Assembly: GCA_000381625.1 (NCBI GenBank)
Contig: KB906767.1
Location: 5,323,357-5,387,356 of the forward strand
Direction of reading: 5' to 3'
Source of the DNA: Bryobacterales bacterium KBS 96
Lineage (GTDB): Bacteria > Acidobacteriota > Terriglobia > Bryobacterales > Bryobacteraceae
DNA: 64,000 bases
The notes beneath the pieces were generated by a model. That model ran no database searches, was not told the DNA's origin, and saw only the letters and a list, made by a program, of their open reading frames with translations. The position numbers and the translations under genes are program-made. Shown here piece by piece: positions 8,429-17,111 of this stretch (the first letter of the stretch is position 1; every line of letters starts with the position of its first letter).

Positions 8429-11230
8429 ATGAGAGCAATTTTAAGCGCGTTGGCGATAGCGGCACTCTGCGTGAGCGTTGCCGGAGCCGAGCAGCGCGTT
8501 CGGGTTCGAATGACGTGGGGAGAAGAAGCGCCCCGGGCGGACCGGTATTACGTAAAGCTGATTCCTGAAACTCCAGGCTTGCAAGTCACGACTGCAGGCG
8601 GCATTTCCCTGGAGTCGGGTGAGCAGAACCGCGATGGCGTCTGGCAAACGCAAGCCGGCGCCGGAGATGTCGACGGAATCGACTTCACCCTTACGGCGCC
8701 CGATGCACAAGACGCGACACTCCAAAACATGGAGGTCATTTGGGCGGATCTCATCGCAAACAGCGATGCCGATACCGCGCGGCGCCTGGGACAGGATGCG
8801 GCGATACACCCGCAATCTCCACGATTAACCATTCAAATGGACCAGGCCGGCACGCGCGGATTTACGGTTACGCTCGATCAATTACGGACGGCGAAGGCGC
8901 TCTGGATTCCTTCTCTGCACGTCTATCTCGCCACGGGCGGCGATCCGCTTAGCTTCGCCGCGCATAAACAGCAGTTAGCGCCCTGGGCAGGTAAACGCAT
9001 TCTGGATCAAGTAGCCCGCGAGCCGGAGGCCACGTACAAGGAGTATACGAACCGTTGGGAAGATATGGGCGATCCCACATACGTGAATCCGCGCCCGCGC
9101 GGCCCTGGTCACATCGTGTGCCTGACATGGGATAGCGCCATTCCGAAGTTCGGAATCGACCGGGGCGCGGGCGTATGGAACGACTATGGGAACCCGGACC
9201 ATTTTCGATTCTGGTTCAACTTCGGCGACATCGCGCAGGGCATCATTCATACGTGGAAGGGGCAGCATCTTCACGACGGTCTTCCGGTGATCACGACGAA
9301 TTTTGAAAAGGATGGCGTCCGGTACGAAGTGGAACAGTTCGCGTATCCGCTCGACGGGCCGCCAAAGCAACGCCGTGGCGATATCGACATGCTGTTGATG
9401 CAGCAGGTCCGCGTGACAAATCTCGAAGCTCGTGCGCGCCGCATTCCGGTCACGTTCAGTCATCTTCGCGAGTTGCCGTCGGATATCGATGCGAAGATTT
9501 ACGCCGACCGCAGTGGCGATACGGTCCTCTTCCGCGACCGGGCCTACAACCGAGTACTCTTCGCCGTCAGCGGTTTTTCAGGCGACCTCGACTGGAATGG
9601 CGTCCACGACGAAGAAAGCAAACGCCAAATGAAGCGCGTCGATGGGACGGTGTTTCTGGACCTTCCGGCACACGGAACCAGCGAGGTTGTCGTGAAACTC
9701 GCTTCGCCAATGGTTAGCGCGGAGGATGCCGCAAAGCTCCAAGCCATCGATTACCAGAAAGCCCGCCGGCAGACGCTCGACTTTTGGTCGAATTATGTGG
9801 CTCGTGGCGCGCATTTTGAGGTGCCCGAGAAGGCTGTAAACGATTTGTTTCGCGCCAGCCTGTGGCACGCCCTACGATTGCCGCGCCGGCACGGCGGTTC
9901 GGGACCAGATGTCAAAATCGACCTCCCCTATTCGAACTTCGCCTACAGCCAGACCGGGACACCATGGCCCATCAATCAATCCGTGTATGTCGACTATATG
10001 CTGTACGACCTGCGCGGTTATCATTCGATCTCGGACGAAGAGTTATTAGCACAGTTCCACAACAATCAGGAAGCGGACGGGCACATCAACGGAGTTTCAA
10101 ACTGGGGCGCGTACACGCCGGGCATGCTCTATGCGGTCGCACAGAATTATCTGCTCTCGCATGACCGCGCAGCGCTCGATCGGCTGATGCCGTATAGCCT
10201 TAAGGCGCTCGATTACTGTATGCGGCAGATTCACGAGGCGAATTTGCAATCCGGCGATAACCGCGGGCTCGTTACCGCGCCGCTCAACGACCTCACGGGT
10301 ACAGGCGTGTGGGCCTTCAACCAGGCTTATATGTACGCCGGTCTCGATCTGTTCGGCCGTGTTCTAGAAGAAGTCGGAAATCCGCGCGGCGCGGAATGCC
10401 GCAATGCCGCTTCGCAACTTAGAGACGCCGCCGCTCGGGGTTTCCGGGCGGCGAGCATGCGTTCTCCTCTCGTTGAACTACGCGATCACACATGGGAACC
10501 CTACGTTCCCTCTGAGGCGAATACCTACAGGCGCATGTTGGACGAGTGGTATCCGGCGGATGTGGACACCGGCGCTGTGCATATGATTCGCCTGAAGGCC
10601 ATAAAAGCCGATGGTCAGCTTGCGGGCTGGCTCCTTAACGACCACGAAGACAATCTGTACTTGAAAGGCTGGGGAATCGCGAACGAACCGGTGTATAACC
10701 AGCAGGCAACGGCATACCTGCTGCGCGACGATCCGAAAGCGGTGATTCGCGCATTCTATAGCTATATGGCCAGCGGCTTCAGCCATTCGGTTTTTGAGCC
10801 TGTTGAACACCGCTGGACGCACGGCCAGTACTTCGGCCCTCCCTCCACCGACGGCGCGTGGTTTGAACTGTATCGGAATATGTTGATTCACGAGCGCGAT
10901 GATGGCGCTCTGATCCTCGGCATGGCGACTCCGAGAGCGTGGCTCGCCGATGGCAGGAAGATCGACGTGGAGCGCGCTCCCACTTACTACGGCGATTTGT
11001 CCATGACAATCGTAAGTCACGCCGCCACTGGGCATATCGACGCATCGGTGACAATGCCCATTAACGGCCGGCTACGCGAACTTCTGGTCCGCTTACGTCA
11101 TCCCCAGGACAAAACGATTCGCAGGGTCTTGGTGAACGGCAAGAACTGGACCGACTTCGACACGCGCAAGGAATGGGTTCGAATCGCAAATCCGGGCGAG
11201 GCTCACTATGAGATCCGCGCCTCTTACTGA
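8429..11230 (+). CDS. Secreted six-hairpin glycosidase-like protein
   Basis: The 933-residue protein begins with a signal peptide (about 1-20, ending AGAE) and an N-terminal beta-sandwich region. From about residue 450 it has an (alpha/alpha)6 barrel-type region with TPWPINQSVYVDYMLYDLRGYH, HINGVSNWGAYTPGML and YEP-like acidic segments (ADVDTGAVHMIRL, LNDHEDNLYLKGWG). It ends with a small beta domain resembling the C-terminal module of rhamnosidases and related GH enzymes. The start ATG has AGGAAATTC just upstream. The gene reads toward the Oar-like receptor gene, 103 bp downstream. I recognise the fold class but not a specific GH family; several Asp/Glu residues could be catalytic. Confidence 0.75.
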   Translation: MRAILSALAIAALCVSVAGAEQRVRVRMTWGEEAPRADRYYVKLIPETPGLQVTTAGGISLESGEQNRDGVWQTQAGAGDVDGIDFTLTAPDAQDATLQNMEVIWADLIANSDADTARRLGQDAAIHPQSPRLTIQMDQAGTRGFTVTLDQLRTAKALWIPSLHVYLATGGDPLSFAAHKQQLAPWAGKRILDQVAREPEATYKEYTNRWEDMGDPTYVNPRPRGPGHIVCLTWDSAIPKFGIDRGAGVWNDYGNPDHFRFWFNFGDIAQGIIHTWKGQHLHDGLPVITTNFEKDGVRYEVEQFAYPLDGPPKQRRGDIDMLLMQQVRVTNLEARARRIPVTFSHLRELPSDIDAKIYADRSGDTVLFRDRAYNRVLFAVSGFSGDLDWNGVHDEESKRQMKRVDGTVFLDLPAHGTSEVVVKLASPMVSAEDAAKLQAIDYQKARRQTLDFWSNYVARGAHFEVPEKAVNDLFRASLWHALRLPRRHGGSGPDVKIDLPYSNFAYSQTGTPWPINQSVYVDYMLYDLRGYHSISDEELLAQFHNNQEADGHINGVSNWGAYTPGMLYAVAQNYLLSHDRAALDRLMPYSLKALDYCMRQIHEANLQSGDNRGLVTAPLNDLTGTGVWAFNQAYMYAGLDLFGRVLEEVGNPRGAECRNAASQLRDAAARGFRAASMRSPLVELRDHTWEPYVPSEANTYRRMLDEWYPADVDTGAVHMIRLKAIKADGQLAGWLLNDHEDNLYLKGWGIANEPVYNQQATAYLLRDDPKAVIRAFYSYMASGFSHSVFEPVEHRWTHGQYFGPPSTDGAWFELYRNMLIHERDDGALILGMATPRAWLADGRKIDVERAPTYYGDLSMTIVSHAATGHIDASVTMPINGRLRELLVRLRHPQDKTIRRVLVNGKNWTDFDTRKEWVRIANPGEAHYEIRASY

Positions 11231-11244
11231 AGGAATCCAATAGG

Positions 11245-11256
11245 CTGGAATTCCAG
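11245..11256. promoter_or_regulatory. Perfect 12-bp palindrome upstream of the receptor gene
   Basis: CTGGAATTCCAG is a perfect palindrome 14 bp after the glycosidase stop and 77 bp before the receptor start. Downstream, TTGACC (11279-11284) with a weak -10 (AAGAAT, 11302-11307, 17-bp spacing) could be the receptor promoter, which would make the palindrome an upstream operator. This is inference. Confidence 0.25.
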
Positions 11257-11333
11257 GCCGATTGTGATTTCCGAGTGATTGACCCTGCGCCTTGGCGCCC
11301 CAAGAATGTAGGTAACTCAGGAGAATCGACTTT

Positions 11334-14300
11334 ATGTTGAAGAGTGCGCGTTTGCTCGTTTGTATGTTGCTCTTACTTGCGGGAGGCTCCCAGCTTTTTG
11401 CTCAGGTGAGTACACAGGGCTCAATTTTAGGAACCGTCATCGATTCCAGCGGCGCTGTTGTACCTGGCGCTCAGATTACGGTCACAAACCTTGATAACGG
11501 ACTGACAAAGAAGGACGTAACGAACGCGTCCGGCAATTTCGAAATTCTTGCCTTGCCCATTGGCACTTATTCCGTATCGATTGAGGCGCAAGGCTTCAAG
11601 ACCTGGACACTCACTAAAACGGAAGTTACGGTTGGCGAGCGCAGCCGGATTTCCCCAACGCTTGAGATTGGGAATGTGAGCGAGCAGGTTTCGGTCGAAT
11701 CGTCAGGCGGGTTATTGCAAACGGAATCGAGCGACGTTCAGACGGTGGTGCAGATGGGACAAATCCGGGAACTGCCTCTGAGTCAGCGGAATCCAGTCTC
11801 GCTCGTGCGCCTGGCTCCGGGTATGCGCTATCTCGGATCCGGCGGTCCTGAGCGCGGTTCTACCGTGCAGGGCATGGGCACACGTGACAATCAGACCGAG
11901 TTTCAGCTTGACGGCCTTAATTCAAATGCAGCGATGGACGAAGGCGGCATGGCGATTCCAAACGTAGACACCATCGCGGAATTCAGCGTCGAGACGAACG
12001 CCTTCAGTGCGGAGAGCGGACGCGATCCGGTTCAGGTGATCCTCGTCACGAAGTCGGGTTCCAATGCGTTTCATGGCGCAGCCTGGGAGTTCCTGCAAAA
12101 TGACGCGCTGAACGCGCGCAACGCCTATGCCCTCACGGTTCCAAAACTCCGGCGCAATCAATACGGCGCCGCTGTCGGTGGCCCTATTATTCACGACAAA
12201 ACATTCTTTTTCACGAGCTTCCAAGGCACCCCGATTCGCAGCTCGACGATCTATAACTCGACAGTTCCTTCGCAGGCGATGCTGAAGGGCGATTTCTCCG
12301 CGTTATCAAAGCCGATCATCAATCCCATTACGCATCAGCAGTTCGAGGGAAACATCATTCCACAGGATCAGTTCTCGTCGGCTGCGAAGTACTTCTTCCC
12401 CTACCTATTGACTCCGAATTCGTCCGATGGCCGTTTCCGGGCAGTCGCGCCGAATGCCGACACCACCTATGAGGGCCTGCTGCGAATCGATCATCAGATT
12501 ACTCCAAATCAGCGTATCTATGGCCGCTGGGTGGTGAACAACAACGACACAAACACGCCCGACTACGAACCTTCCGTGCTGCAATACAATACAACGCGGC
12601 AGAATAGCGTGGGAGTGAACTACACCTACGCGATGAAGCCAACGTTGCTATTGACGTTAAGCGGCGGCTTCCTGAAATCGGATAACCGGTTCACTTCGCC
12701 AAACGCCGGCATTGAGAATTTGACGGCGGACGCGGGCATTCAGGGCATTCCAACAGCAGGGCGCGAAGCCTATGTGGGCTTGCCGAATGTAAACATCACC
12801 GGCTATACGGGCTTCAGTACGCCGTGGGGCGTACCCGGCCACCTTTGGAGCAGTGTAAGAAACGGCAAAGCCAGCCTGAACTGGATTTACGGCGCTCACT
12901 CGTTTAGCTTCGGATATGAATACGACGATCGCTCCGTTTACGGAAACCACGGGTCACACTCGCCTCGCGGCAGCTTCGATTTCAACGGTCAATACACCGG
13001 TAACGGCTTCGCCGATTATCTCCTTGGGTTGACGTCGGGAACCCGCCGGAACTATCCGCTCTACACATTCGGGCTGGTGCATTCTCCTTACTCGGCGGGG
13101 TTTGCGCAGGACTATTGGAAGATCCGGCCCAACCTCACGCTTTCGCTCGGCGTGCGCTATGAATATTGGCACTCGAAGGATCTGGAGCATGGAAATGGCA
13201 GCACATTCGATCCGAAGATCGGGAAAGTGATCGCCGGCGTGAATAGCGACGGCGAGGTCGATCTCACGGCGCAGCCGGTTGCTCCTTACCTTGCCGCGGC
13301 GACCGAAGGGCTTTGGGTTCCGGCGAACCAGGTTGGCGTTCCAAGTAGTCTGTTCAAGGCAAATGGCCATCTTTCGCCTCGCCTGGGGCTCACCTGGCGG
13401 CCTCTCGCCAGCAGTGATTTCGTTTTCCGCGCCGGTTACGGCACTTACTACAACGGCTTTACCGGCAATCGCTCGGCTTCCTCGATTGTTGGTCTGCCGT
13501 ACTGGACTTGGGAATCTTTGTCGTTCGGGCCGCAGACGCTACAACCTTGGGAGACTGCCTGGCCAGTCGATCCACAGAACTTTATTCAGCCTTCGGTTGG
13601 CGAGGCGCCGGCCTGGAACATCGACGAAGCACGTACGCAGCAGTGGAACATTTCCGTTCAGAAAGGGCTGTGGCTGAATTCAGCTCTGACGCTTTCCTAT
13701 GTTGGATCGCATATGAGCAACCAAGTTGTCATGCAGCCATTCAACGAAGTTGCGCCTGGGAATTATCCGGATTTGCAGGCGGCCAAACCGTACCCGGCAT
13801 TCGGACAAATCAACGTGCTTGAGAACCTCGCGACATCGAATTACAACGGCTTGCAGGTGAAGTGGGAACGCCGTTTCGGGCAGGGGCTCTCGTTCATGAC
13901 GTCCTATGCGTTCAGCAAAAACCTGAGCGACAATATGCCGCAGTACGAAACCGATCTACTCACGCCGTTTGCGCCCAATGGTTACAATCGCGGCCGCTCT
14001 GCGTGGGACCGTACACACATTCTGACGGCGAACGCAGTGTATGAACTGCCGTTCGGCCGCGGCCGCGCGCACATGGCGAATGTGAACCGCGCTGTCGATC
14101 TTGTGCTCGGCGGCTGGCAACTGAGCGGAATTTATAGCTTCACGTCTGGCGCGCCCTTGAGCATCTCCGCCCCGGGCGCCACGCTCGGCAATGGTTGGGA
14201 CACACGTGCGAGTTTGATGGGAGACCCGGGAATCTCCGATCCAAGCGCCGCCAGGTGGTTCAATACGGCTGCGTTTGCGGCGCCGGCGGAATACCAATGG

Positions 14301-14540
14301 GGTAACTCGGGCATCGGCATCCTGGATGGCCCGGCAAACCACACCATGGACTTAGGCCTCATGAAGAATTTCTTTTTTACGGAATCGAAGTATCTGCAAT
14401 TGCGCTTTGAAGGATATAACGCTCTGAATCATGTTAATCTGAACTCGCCCGGAACCACATTGGGGACCGGCAATTTTGGTCAGGTCACCAGTTCCGGTTC
14501 CGCAAGGACGGTGCAAATCGGTTTGAAGTTTTTGTTCTAA
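11334..14540 (+). CDS. Oar-like TonB-dependent outer-membrane receptor with carboxypeptidase-regulatory N-domain
   Basis: 1068 residues. A signal peptide (about 1-25, ending QLFAQ) precedes a carboxypeptidase-regulatory-like beta domain (about 28-115, with GSILGTVIDSSGAVVPGAQI). A plug domain follows (about 130-240, with QTVVQMGQIRELPLSQRNP), then a large beta barrel ending in the outer-membrane signature VQIGLKFLF with a terminal Phe. This architecture is typical of the many Acidobacteriota Oar-type receptors, which work without SusD. It sits between secreted glycosidases and a transporter/aldolase group, so import of an oligosaccharide or sugar acid is plausible. A clear TonB box was not seen. 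Confidence 0.92.
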   Translation: MLKSARLLVCMLLLLAGGSQLFAQVSTQGSILGTVIDSSGAVVPGAQITVTNLDNGLTKKDVTNASGNFEILALPIGTYSVSIEAQGFKTWTLTKTEVTVGERSRISPTLEIGNVSEQVSVESSGGLLQTESSDVQTVVQMGQIRELPLSQRNPVSLVRLAPGMRYLGSGGPERGSTVQGMGTRDNQTEFQLDGLNSNAAMDEGGMAIPNVDTIAEFSVETNAFSAESGRDPVQVILVTKSGSNAFHGAAWEFLQNDALNARNAYALTVPKLRRNQYGAAVGGPIIHDKTFFFTSFQGTPIRSSTIYNSTVPSQAMLKGDFSALSKPIINPITHQQFEGNIIPQDQFSSAAKYFFPYLLTPNSSDGRFRAVAPNADTTYEGLLRIDHQITPNQRIYGRWVVNNNDTNTPDYEPSVLQYNTTRQNSVGVNYTYAMKPTLLLTLSGGFLKSDNRFTSPNAGIENLTADAGIQGIPTAGREAYVGLPNVNITGYTGFSTPWGVPGHLWSSVRNGKASLNWIYGAHSFSFGYEYDDRSVYGNHGSHSPRGSFDFNGQYTGNGFADYLLGLTSGTRRNYPLYTFGLVHSPYSAGFAQDYWKIRPNLTLSLGVRYEYWHSKDLEHGNGSTFDPKIGKVIAGVNSDGEVDLTAQPVAPYLAAATEGLWVPANQVGVPSSLFKANGHLSPRLGLTWRPLASSDFVFRAGYGTYYNGFTGNRSASSIVGLPYWTWESLSFGPQTLQPWETAWPVDPQNFIQPSVGEAPAWNIDEARTQQWNISVQKGLWLNSALTLSYVGSHMSNQVVMQPFNEVAPGNYPDLQAAKPYPAFGQINVLENLATSNYNGLQVKWERRFGQGLSFMTSYAFSKNLSDNMPQYETDLLTPFAPNGYNRGRSAWDRTHILTANAVYELPFGRGRAHMANVNRAVDLVLGGWQLSGIYSFTSGAPLSISAPGATLGNGWDTRASLMGDPGISDPSAARWFNTAAFAAPAEYQWGNSGIGILDGPANHTMDLGLMKNFFFTESKYLQLRFEGYNALNHVNLNSPGTTLGTGNFGQVTSSGSARTVQIGLKFLF

Positions 14541-14549
14541 AGGGTGCAT

Positions 14550-14590
14550 CGCGCAGACTGGCGGATGCCAGCACTCCACCGGTCTGCGCG
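14550..14590 (+). terminator. Hairpin terminator candidate after the receptor gene
   Basis: CGCGCAGACTGG (14550-14561) pairs with CCGGTCTGCGCG (14579-14590): a 12-bp stem with one G-T pair and a 17-nt loop, beginning 9 nt after the receptor stop. There is no T tract, and the arm ends 10 bp before the next start codon, so it may attenuate rather than stop transcription. Confidence 0.5.
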
Positions 14591-14599
14591 CCTCGAGGT

Positions 14600-15094
14600 A
14601 TGAATCCGGGTTACCTATACACAATCGCCGGTCTGCTCAGTTTCAGCGCTCTTGGCGTATTCCATAAGCTGGCGGACGTGAAGGGATGCCGGCCTAGCGC
14701 AATCAACGCGCTGCTGTATGCCTGGTCCACTCTTTTCAGTTTTCTGATTATGATGATCTTCCAGCATGCTGGCCCAGGGGCCCCTGCTTCGGTGATATCG
14801 ATTGCGATACCATTCGGCATTTCGGCGTCCGTCGCGATCCTTGCATTACAGGCGGGAATCCGGCACGGGAACATTTCAACCAGTTGGTTAGCCATCAATC
14901 TGTCTTCGGGAATTCCTACGGTCGCATCGATTCTTATCTATCATGAGGCCGTTAATGCGCGGAAGGCGGTTGCTCTCGTATTGATTGTGCTTTCAATGGT
15001 CCTTCTATGGATCGATAGAAGCAAGCAGGAGCGTCGCCGCTCTTCGGCCGAGTCCATCACCGATGCGGCGTGTTATGAAAAGGAGCCGCAGTGA
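14600..15094 (+). CDS. EamA/DMT superfamily transporter, first half-size subunit
   Basis: A 164-residue hydrophobic protein with about four to five membrane segments and an EamA-like pattern (YTIAGLLSFSALGVFHKLAD near the start; GIPTVASILIYHEAVNARK near the end). The end resembles the helix 4/5 signature of drug/metabolite transporters. Full-length DMT proteins have two such repeats in about 300 residues; this one has a single repeat and a charged cytoplasmic tail. Its TGA stop overlaps the GTG start of a second half-size gene, so the pair probably forms a heterodimer. Context suggests import or export of a small metabolite from the surrounding pathway. Confidence 0.8.
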   Translation: MNPGYLYTIAGLLSFSALGVFHKLADVKGCRPSAINALLYAWSTLFSFLIMMIFQHAGPGAPASVISIAIPFGISASVAILALQAGIRHGNISTSWLAINLSSGIPTVASILIYHEAVNARKAVALVLIVLSMVLLWIDRSKQERRRSSAESITDAACYEKEPQ

Positions 15095-15525
15095 AGCGTA
15101 ATGCCCAGGTTTGGATGAGGCTTATGTTGATCGCTTTCGTCGCGAACGGACTGGGCCCGTTCGGATTGAAAGTGCTGACCGAGCGTAACTTGTCGGCTTA
15201 TCAGCCGCAATACCTGTTTTATTGGTACCTCGGGGGATTGTTCTTCGCTCTTCTGGCGCTTCTCGGCAGCTCGTTGCGGGTGAATCGGAAAGAAGTCGCG
15301 CTCGGCGCCTTCATGGGCCTCGCCAGCTTTTGCGGCCAGGCGTTTACAGGGCTTGCGCTCTCTCACAATATGCCCGGCTACATCGCCTTTCCACTGACAA
15401 CAGGAGGATCTCTGTTCCTGGTAGCAACGGCCGGCATTCTGCTCTTCAAAGAAAAGGTCGGTCCCTATGGGATCGCAGGTTTAACGTTGGGCATCATTGC
15501 CCTGGTAACGCTGAGCGCCGCATAA
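15091..15525 (+). CDS. EamA/DMT superfamily transporter, second half-size subunit
   Basis: 144 residues with four predicted membrane segments and the EamA ending YGIAGLTLGIIALVTLS. The start is GTG at 15091, overlapping the upstream stop (GTGA) and preceded by AAAAGGAG, so translational coupling is likely. The sequence LALSHNMPGYIAFPLTTGGSLFL followed by LLFKEKVGPYG corresponds to the conserved DMT repeat. It is distinct in sequence from its partner, so this is not a recent tandem copy. Substrate unknown. Confidence 0.8.
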   Translation: MKRNAQVWMRLMLIAFVANGLGPFGLKVLTERNLSAYQPQYLFYWYLGGLFFALLALLGSSLRVNRKEVALGAFMGLASFCGQAFTGLALSHNMPGYIAFPLTTGGSLFLVATAGILLFKEKVGPYGIAGLTLGIIALVTLSAA

Positions 15526-15542
15526 CAAGGCGCGGGAGGTAA

Positions 15543-16259
15543 ATGGATTTGTCTTTAAACGCTGGAGGGTCCAGTCAGAGAGTGAATGGCAGACCGATGG
15601 CGGCTGCCGACGTGGAGTTGTTCTCTCACATCGAGCGGACGCTGTACACGGCGGTGCTCTCCGACGCTCTCGATGAAATGGGCATACGGGACCGCGCCAT
15701 GCGCGAACACCTTCGCCCCTTATCGCCGGACCTGGTCTTTGCCGGCTGGGCGCGAACGGTGAGCTGCATGGATTTGCACTACGTCCATGAAGATTCGTAC
15801 AGCTTGGAAATAGAGGCCTTGGACAGCGTGCTGCCGGGCGAAGTGTTGGTGGTCTCCACCGGGGAATCAAAACGAAATGCGCCGTGGGGTGAACTTCTTT
15901 CCACGGCGGCGATGGCGCGAGGTGGACGCGGAGCTGTAATCGATGGGCTTGTCCGCGATGTTAGGAAGATCGTCAAGCTCGGCTTTCCCGTGTTCGCGGC
16001 GGGCATTAAGCCTGTCGATTCGCGGGGGCGCGGCATTGTTGTAGATTACAACGTTCCGGTGGAGTGCGGCGGCGTTATCGTGTCGCCGGGCGACCTGATT
16101 GTCGCCGATTTTGACGGTGTCCTCGCAATTCAGGCCCGGGTGGTCGACGACGTGGTCCGTCTGGCGACAGATAAGGTGTCGCGGGAAAACAGCACTCGCG
16201 AGGAGTTGATGAAAGGCGCATACCTGCGCGACGTATACAACAAATATGGGGTGCTCTAA
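15543..16259 (+). CDS. RraA-like family protein (4-carboxy-4-hydroxy-2-oxoadipate aldolase/oxaloacetate decarboxylase type)
   Basis: A 238-residue soluble protein of the RraA/HMG-CHA aldolase fold. The motifs PWGELLSTAAMARGGRGAVIDG and VRDVRKIVKLGFPVFAAG match the phosphate/keto-acid loop and the Asp/Arg site; VSPGDLIVADFDGVLAI is the C-terminal family motif. Family members are class II pyruvate aldolases or decarboxylases acting on 2-keto acids, or, for RraA itself, RNase E inhibitors. In this context an aldolase fits: a 2-keto-3-deoxy product of the dehydratase at 2227-3378 would be a suitable substrate (inference). The start is 17 nt after the transporter stop, preceded by GGGAGGT. Confidence 0.85.
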   Translation: MDLSLNAGGSSQRVNGRPMAAADVELFSHIERTLYTAVLSDALDEMGIRDRAMREHLRPLSPDLVFAGWARTVSCMDLHYVHEDSYSLEIEALDSVLPGEVLVVSTGESKRNAPWGELLSTAAMARGGRGAVIDGLVRDVRKIVKLGFPVFAAGIKPVDSRGRGIVVDYNVPVECGGVIVSPGDLIVADFDGVLAIQARVVDDVVRLATDKVSRENSTREELMKGAYLRDVYNKYGVL

Positions 16260-16265
16260 AGCGCG

Positions 16266-17111
16266 ATGATTGTCGACGTACACACGCACGTGTGGGAGTG
16301 CCCGTGTCACATCGGTGAAAAGTTTATCGCGGACGCGCGAAGAACCGCGGGCGAAAGTTACAAGGACATCAGCGTCGATCTCGACAAGCACTGGGAAGCG
16401 ATGCAGGCTGTGGACCGTGCCGTCGTGCTGGGATTTCGCGCCCGGCACGTCGGCGTGCTTGTCCCGAACGAGTATGTCGCCGGGTATGTCGCGCTTCATC
16501 CCGAACGGTTGATCGGCTTCTGCTCTGTCGATCCGCAGGACCCCGATGCTATCGAGCAACTGGACGACGCCGTCCAGCGATTGAAGCTGCGCGGGCTGAA
16601 AATGGGACCGATTTACCAGAATGTTGCTCCTACGGATTCGCGATTCCGGCGGATTATGGGCCGAGCGGAGGAACTCGGAATTCCGGTTCTCATTCACCAG
16701 GGCGCAACGTTTTGCGAGAACGTATCGCTTGAAATTGCGAATCCGCTGCAGCTACAGCCGCTCGCCTTGGAATTCCCACGCTTGCGAATGGTGATCGCGC
16801 ATCTCGGCCATCCCTGGATTGATGAGACGTTGGTGCTCATCCGCAAAAACCCGAACGTATATAGCGATATCTCGGCGCTGTATTACCGTCCCTGGCAGTT
16901 TTACAACGCGCTGGTATCCGCGATGGAGTACGGGGTCCTCGACCGCTTGCTTCTCGGTTCCGATTATCCGTTTACAACGCCGGAGGCGACCATGGCGGCG
17001 TTACGGCAGGTGAACTCAATCACCGAGGGCACGAAGCTGCCACGCATTTCGGAAGCAAAAATTGAAGCGATGATTCATCGCGACACGTTGGACTTACTCG
17101 GAATCGGATGA
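16266..17111 (+). CDS. Amidohydrolase family (amidohydro-rel, COG2159-like) metal-dependent hydrolase
   Basis: A 281-residue TIM-barrel hydrolase. The N-terminal VDVHTHVWE gives the first metal-binding HxH; IPVLIHQGATF and MVIAHLGHPWIDE carry later His ligands; LLLGSDYPFTTPE carries the catalytic Asp. The group includes 4-oxalomesaconate hydratases, decarboxylases of aromatic or keto acids and sugar lactonases. It is 6 nt downstream of the RraA-like gene and overlaps the GH39-like gene by ATGA, so it belongs to the same operon. Lactone hydrolysis or decarboxylation of a sugar-acid intermediate is plausible but unproven. Confidence 0.85.
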   Translation: MIVDVHTHVWECPCHIGEKFIADARRTAGESYKDISVDLDKHWEAMQAVDRAVVLGFRARHVGVLVPNEYVAGYVALHPERLIGFCSVDPQDPDAIEQLDDAVQRLKLRGLKMGPIYQNVAPTDSRFRRIMGRAEELGIPVLIHQGATFCENVSLEIANPLQLQPLALEFPRLRMVIAHLGHPWIDETLVLIRKNPNVYSDISALYYRPWQFYNALVSAMEYGVLDRLLLGSDYPFTTPEATMAALRQVNSITEGTKLPRISEAKIEAMIHRDTLDLLGIG

